A stretch of DNA of 6,495 bases from an uncultured Limnohabitans sp. Its GTDB lineage: Bacteria; Pseudomonadota; Gammaproteobacteria; Burkholderiales; Burkholderiaceae_C. The notes under the pieces are model-generated. The model searched no databases, had not been told where the DNA came from, and saw nothing but the letters and a program-made list of their open reading frames with translations. Below, one piece after another: positions 6,071 to 6,495 of the stretch (positions are counted from its first letter, which is position 1; each line of letters opens with the position of its first letter). Both the position numbers and the translations under genes were made by a program. The DNA lies in NCBI RefSeq assembly GCF_937889215.1, contig NZ_CALBEX010000279.1:1-6495 (forward strand), in the 5' to 3' direction.

Positions 6071-6495
6071 ATGGTCATCAGTGTCAATAAGATCACCGTG
6101 ACTCATTTGCGTCGCCTTTCCCTTCTATCGCTGTTGCTTGCAGCGCTGACACTCGGTGGATGTCAAACCACCACCAGCGGTGGTGCGGTCGGCACGGACC
6201 GTAAACAGCTCCTTCTGGTTTCGTCCCAGCAGCTCGAACAGATGGCGGCACAAAGTTACAGCAAGTTGACTTCCGAAGCCGCTGCAAAAGGCACCCTCAA
6301 TACCGATGCTTCCATTCTCCGGCGCCTTCGTGCCATTGCCCAGAGACTTGAACCGCAAACAAAAATTTTTCGTTCCGACGCGCCTGATTGGAAATGGGAA
6401 GTCAACATGATCAACAGCAACGAACTCAATGCGTTCTGTATGCCGGGTGGAAAAATCATTTTTTACTCAGGCCTGATCCGGCAGCTTCATCTGAC
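6071..6495 (+). CDS. M48-family metalloprotease lipoprotein, N-terminal part (cut by window end)
   Basis: The frame is open from 6071 to the last base, giving 141 codons. Residues 1-31 form a lipoprotein signal: Arg14-Arg15, a Leu-rich core, and lipobox LGGC with Cys31. The region NELNAFCMPGGKIIFYSGLI (117-136) is the characteristic strand just before the zinc-binding helix in M48 peptidases of the BepA/LoiP/Oma1 type; the HExxH motif itself should lie just past the window. Such proteins act in the periplasm on misfolded or damaged envelope proteins. The start is uncertain: ATG at 6071 has only a weak AAAG in front, and GTG at 6098 is an alternative that would still leave a working signal peptide. 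It follows the HiPIP stop by 11 nt on the same strand, so co-transcription is likely, although no functional link between the two families is known to me. Confidence 0.88.
   Translation, partial: MVISVNKITVTHLRRLSLLSLLLAALTLGGCQTTTSGGAVGTDRKQLLLVSSQQLEQMAAQSYSKLTSEAAAKGTLNTDASILRRLRAIAQRLEPQTKIFRSDAPDWKWEVNMINSNELNAFCMPGGKIIFYSGLIRQLHL

Noticed and set aside
6169..6185. Strong hairpin CACCACC-AGC-GGTGGTG
   Set aside because: It lies just after the lipobox codons of the M48 gene and encodes a Thr/Ser/Gly linker; no T-tract follows, so a terminator is unlikely.
1..6495. CRISPR arrays, tRNA or rRNA genes, phage genes, toxin-antitoxin pairs
   Set aside because: No regularly spaced repeats, no tRNA-like cloverleaf arms or rRNA stretches, and no small paired genes of that type were seen on reading both strands.

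Overview
The window looks like chromosomal DNA from a betaproteobacterium, most likely a Burkholderiales/Comamonadaceae-type organism. The basis is the gene families (a short DgkA, an AKR13-like aldo/keto reductase, an IorA/IorB-type molybdenum hydroxylase, a Tat-exported HiPIP, an M48 lipoprotein protease) and a moderately high G+C. Taxonomy is inferred from style and gene content, not from a database match.

Layout. (1) 34-420, minus strand: diacylglycerol kinase DgkA. (2) A 146-bp divergent spacer. (3) 567-1571, plus strand: aldo/keto reductase. (4) A 119-bp spacer with a weak hairpin and a small inverted repeat that could be an operator. (5) 1691-5177: a tight three-gene unit made of a [2Fe-2S] small subunit, a Tat/lipobox-bearing molybdopterin large subunit (2-nt gap) and an AraC-family regulator (4-nt stop/start overlap using a TTG start). 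(6) 5178-5654: 477 bp without a convincing gene, starting with a long imperfect inverted repeat that may be a terminator or a mobile-element end. (7) 5655-6059: a HiPIP with a twin-arginine leader and a lipobox. (8) 6071 to the window end: the first 141 codons of an M48-family metalloprotease lipoprotein.

How the parts may work together. The IorA/IorB pair should form a two-subunit molybdenum hydroxylase that oxidises an N-heteroaromatic compound or an aldehyde. The large subunit carries a twin-arginine signal, so the complex probably acts in the periplasm, with the leaderless small subunit carried across with it. No cytochrome c subunit, which often serves as electron acceptor for this type of enzyme, is encoded in the unit. 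The nearest redox carrier is the HiPIP about 480 bp beyond the AraC gene, also apparently anchored to the membrane. A link between the two is possible but is only an inference from proximity. The AraC regulator is translationally coupled to the enzyme genes and is the obvious candidate to control them. DgkA and the aldo/keto reductase look like ordinary housekeeping or stress functions unrelated to this unit.

Nothing here is clearly a new class of system. The points most worth a second look are the compact, divergent IorB with its in-operon AraC regulator, the lipobox on the HiPIP, and the gene-free stretch with its inverted repeat.
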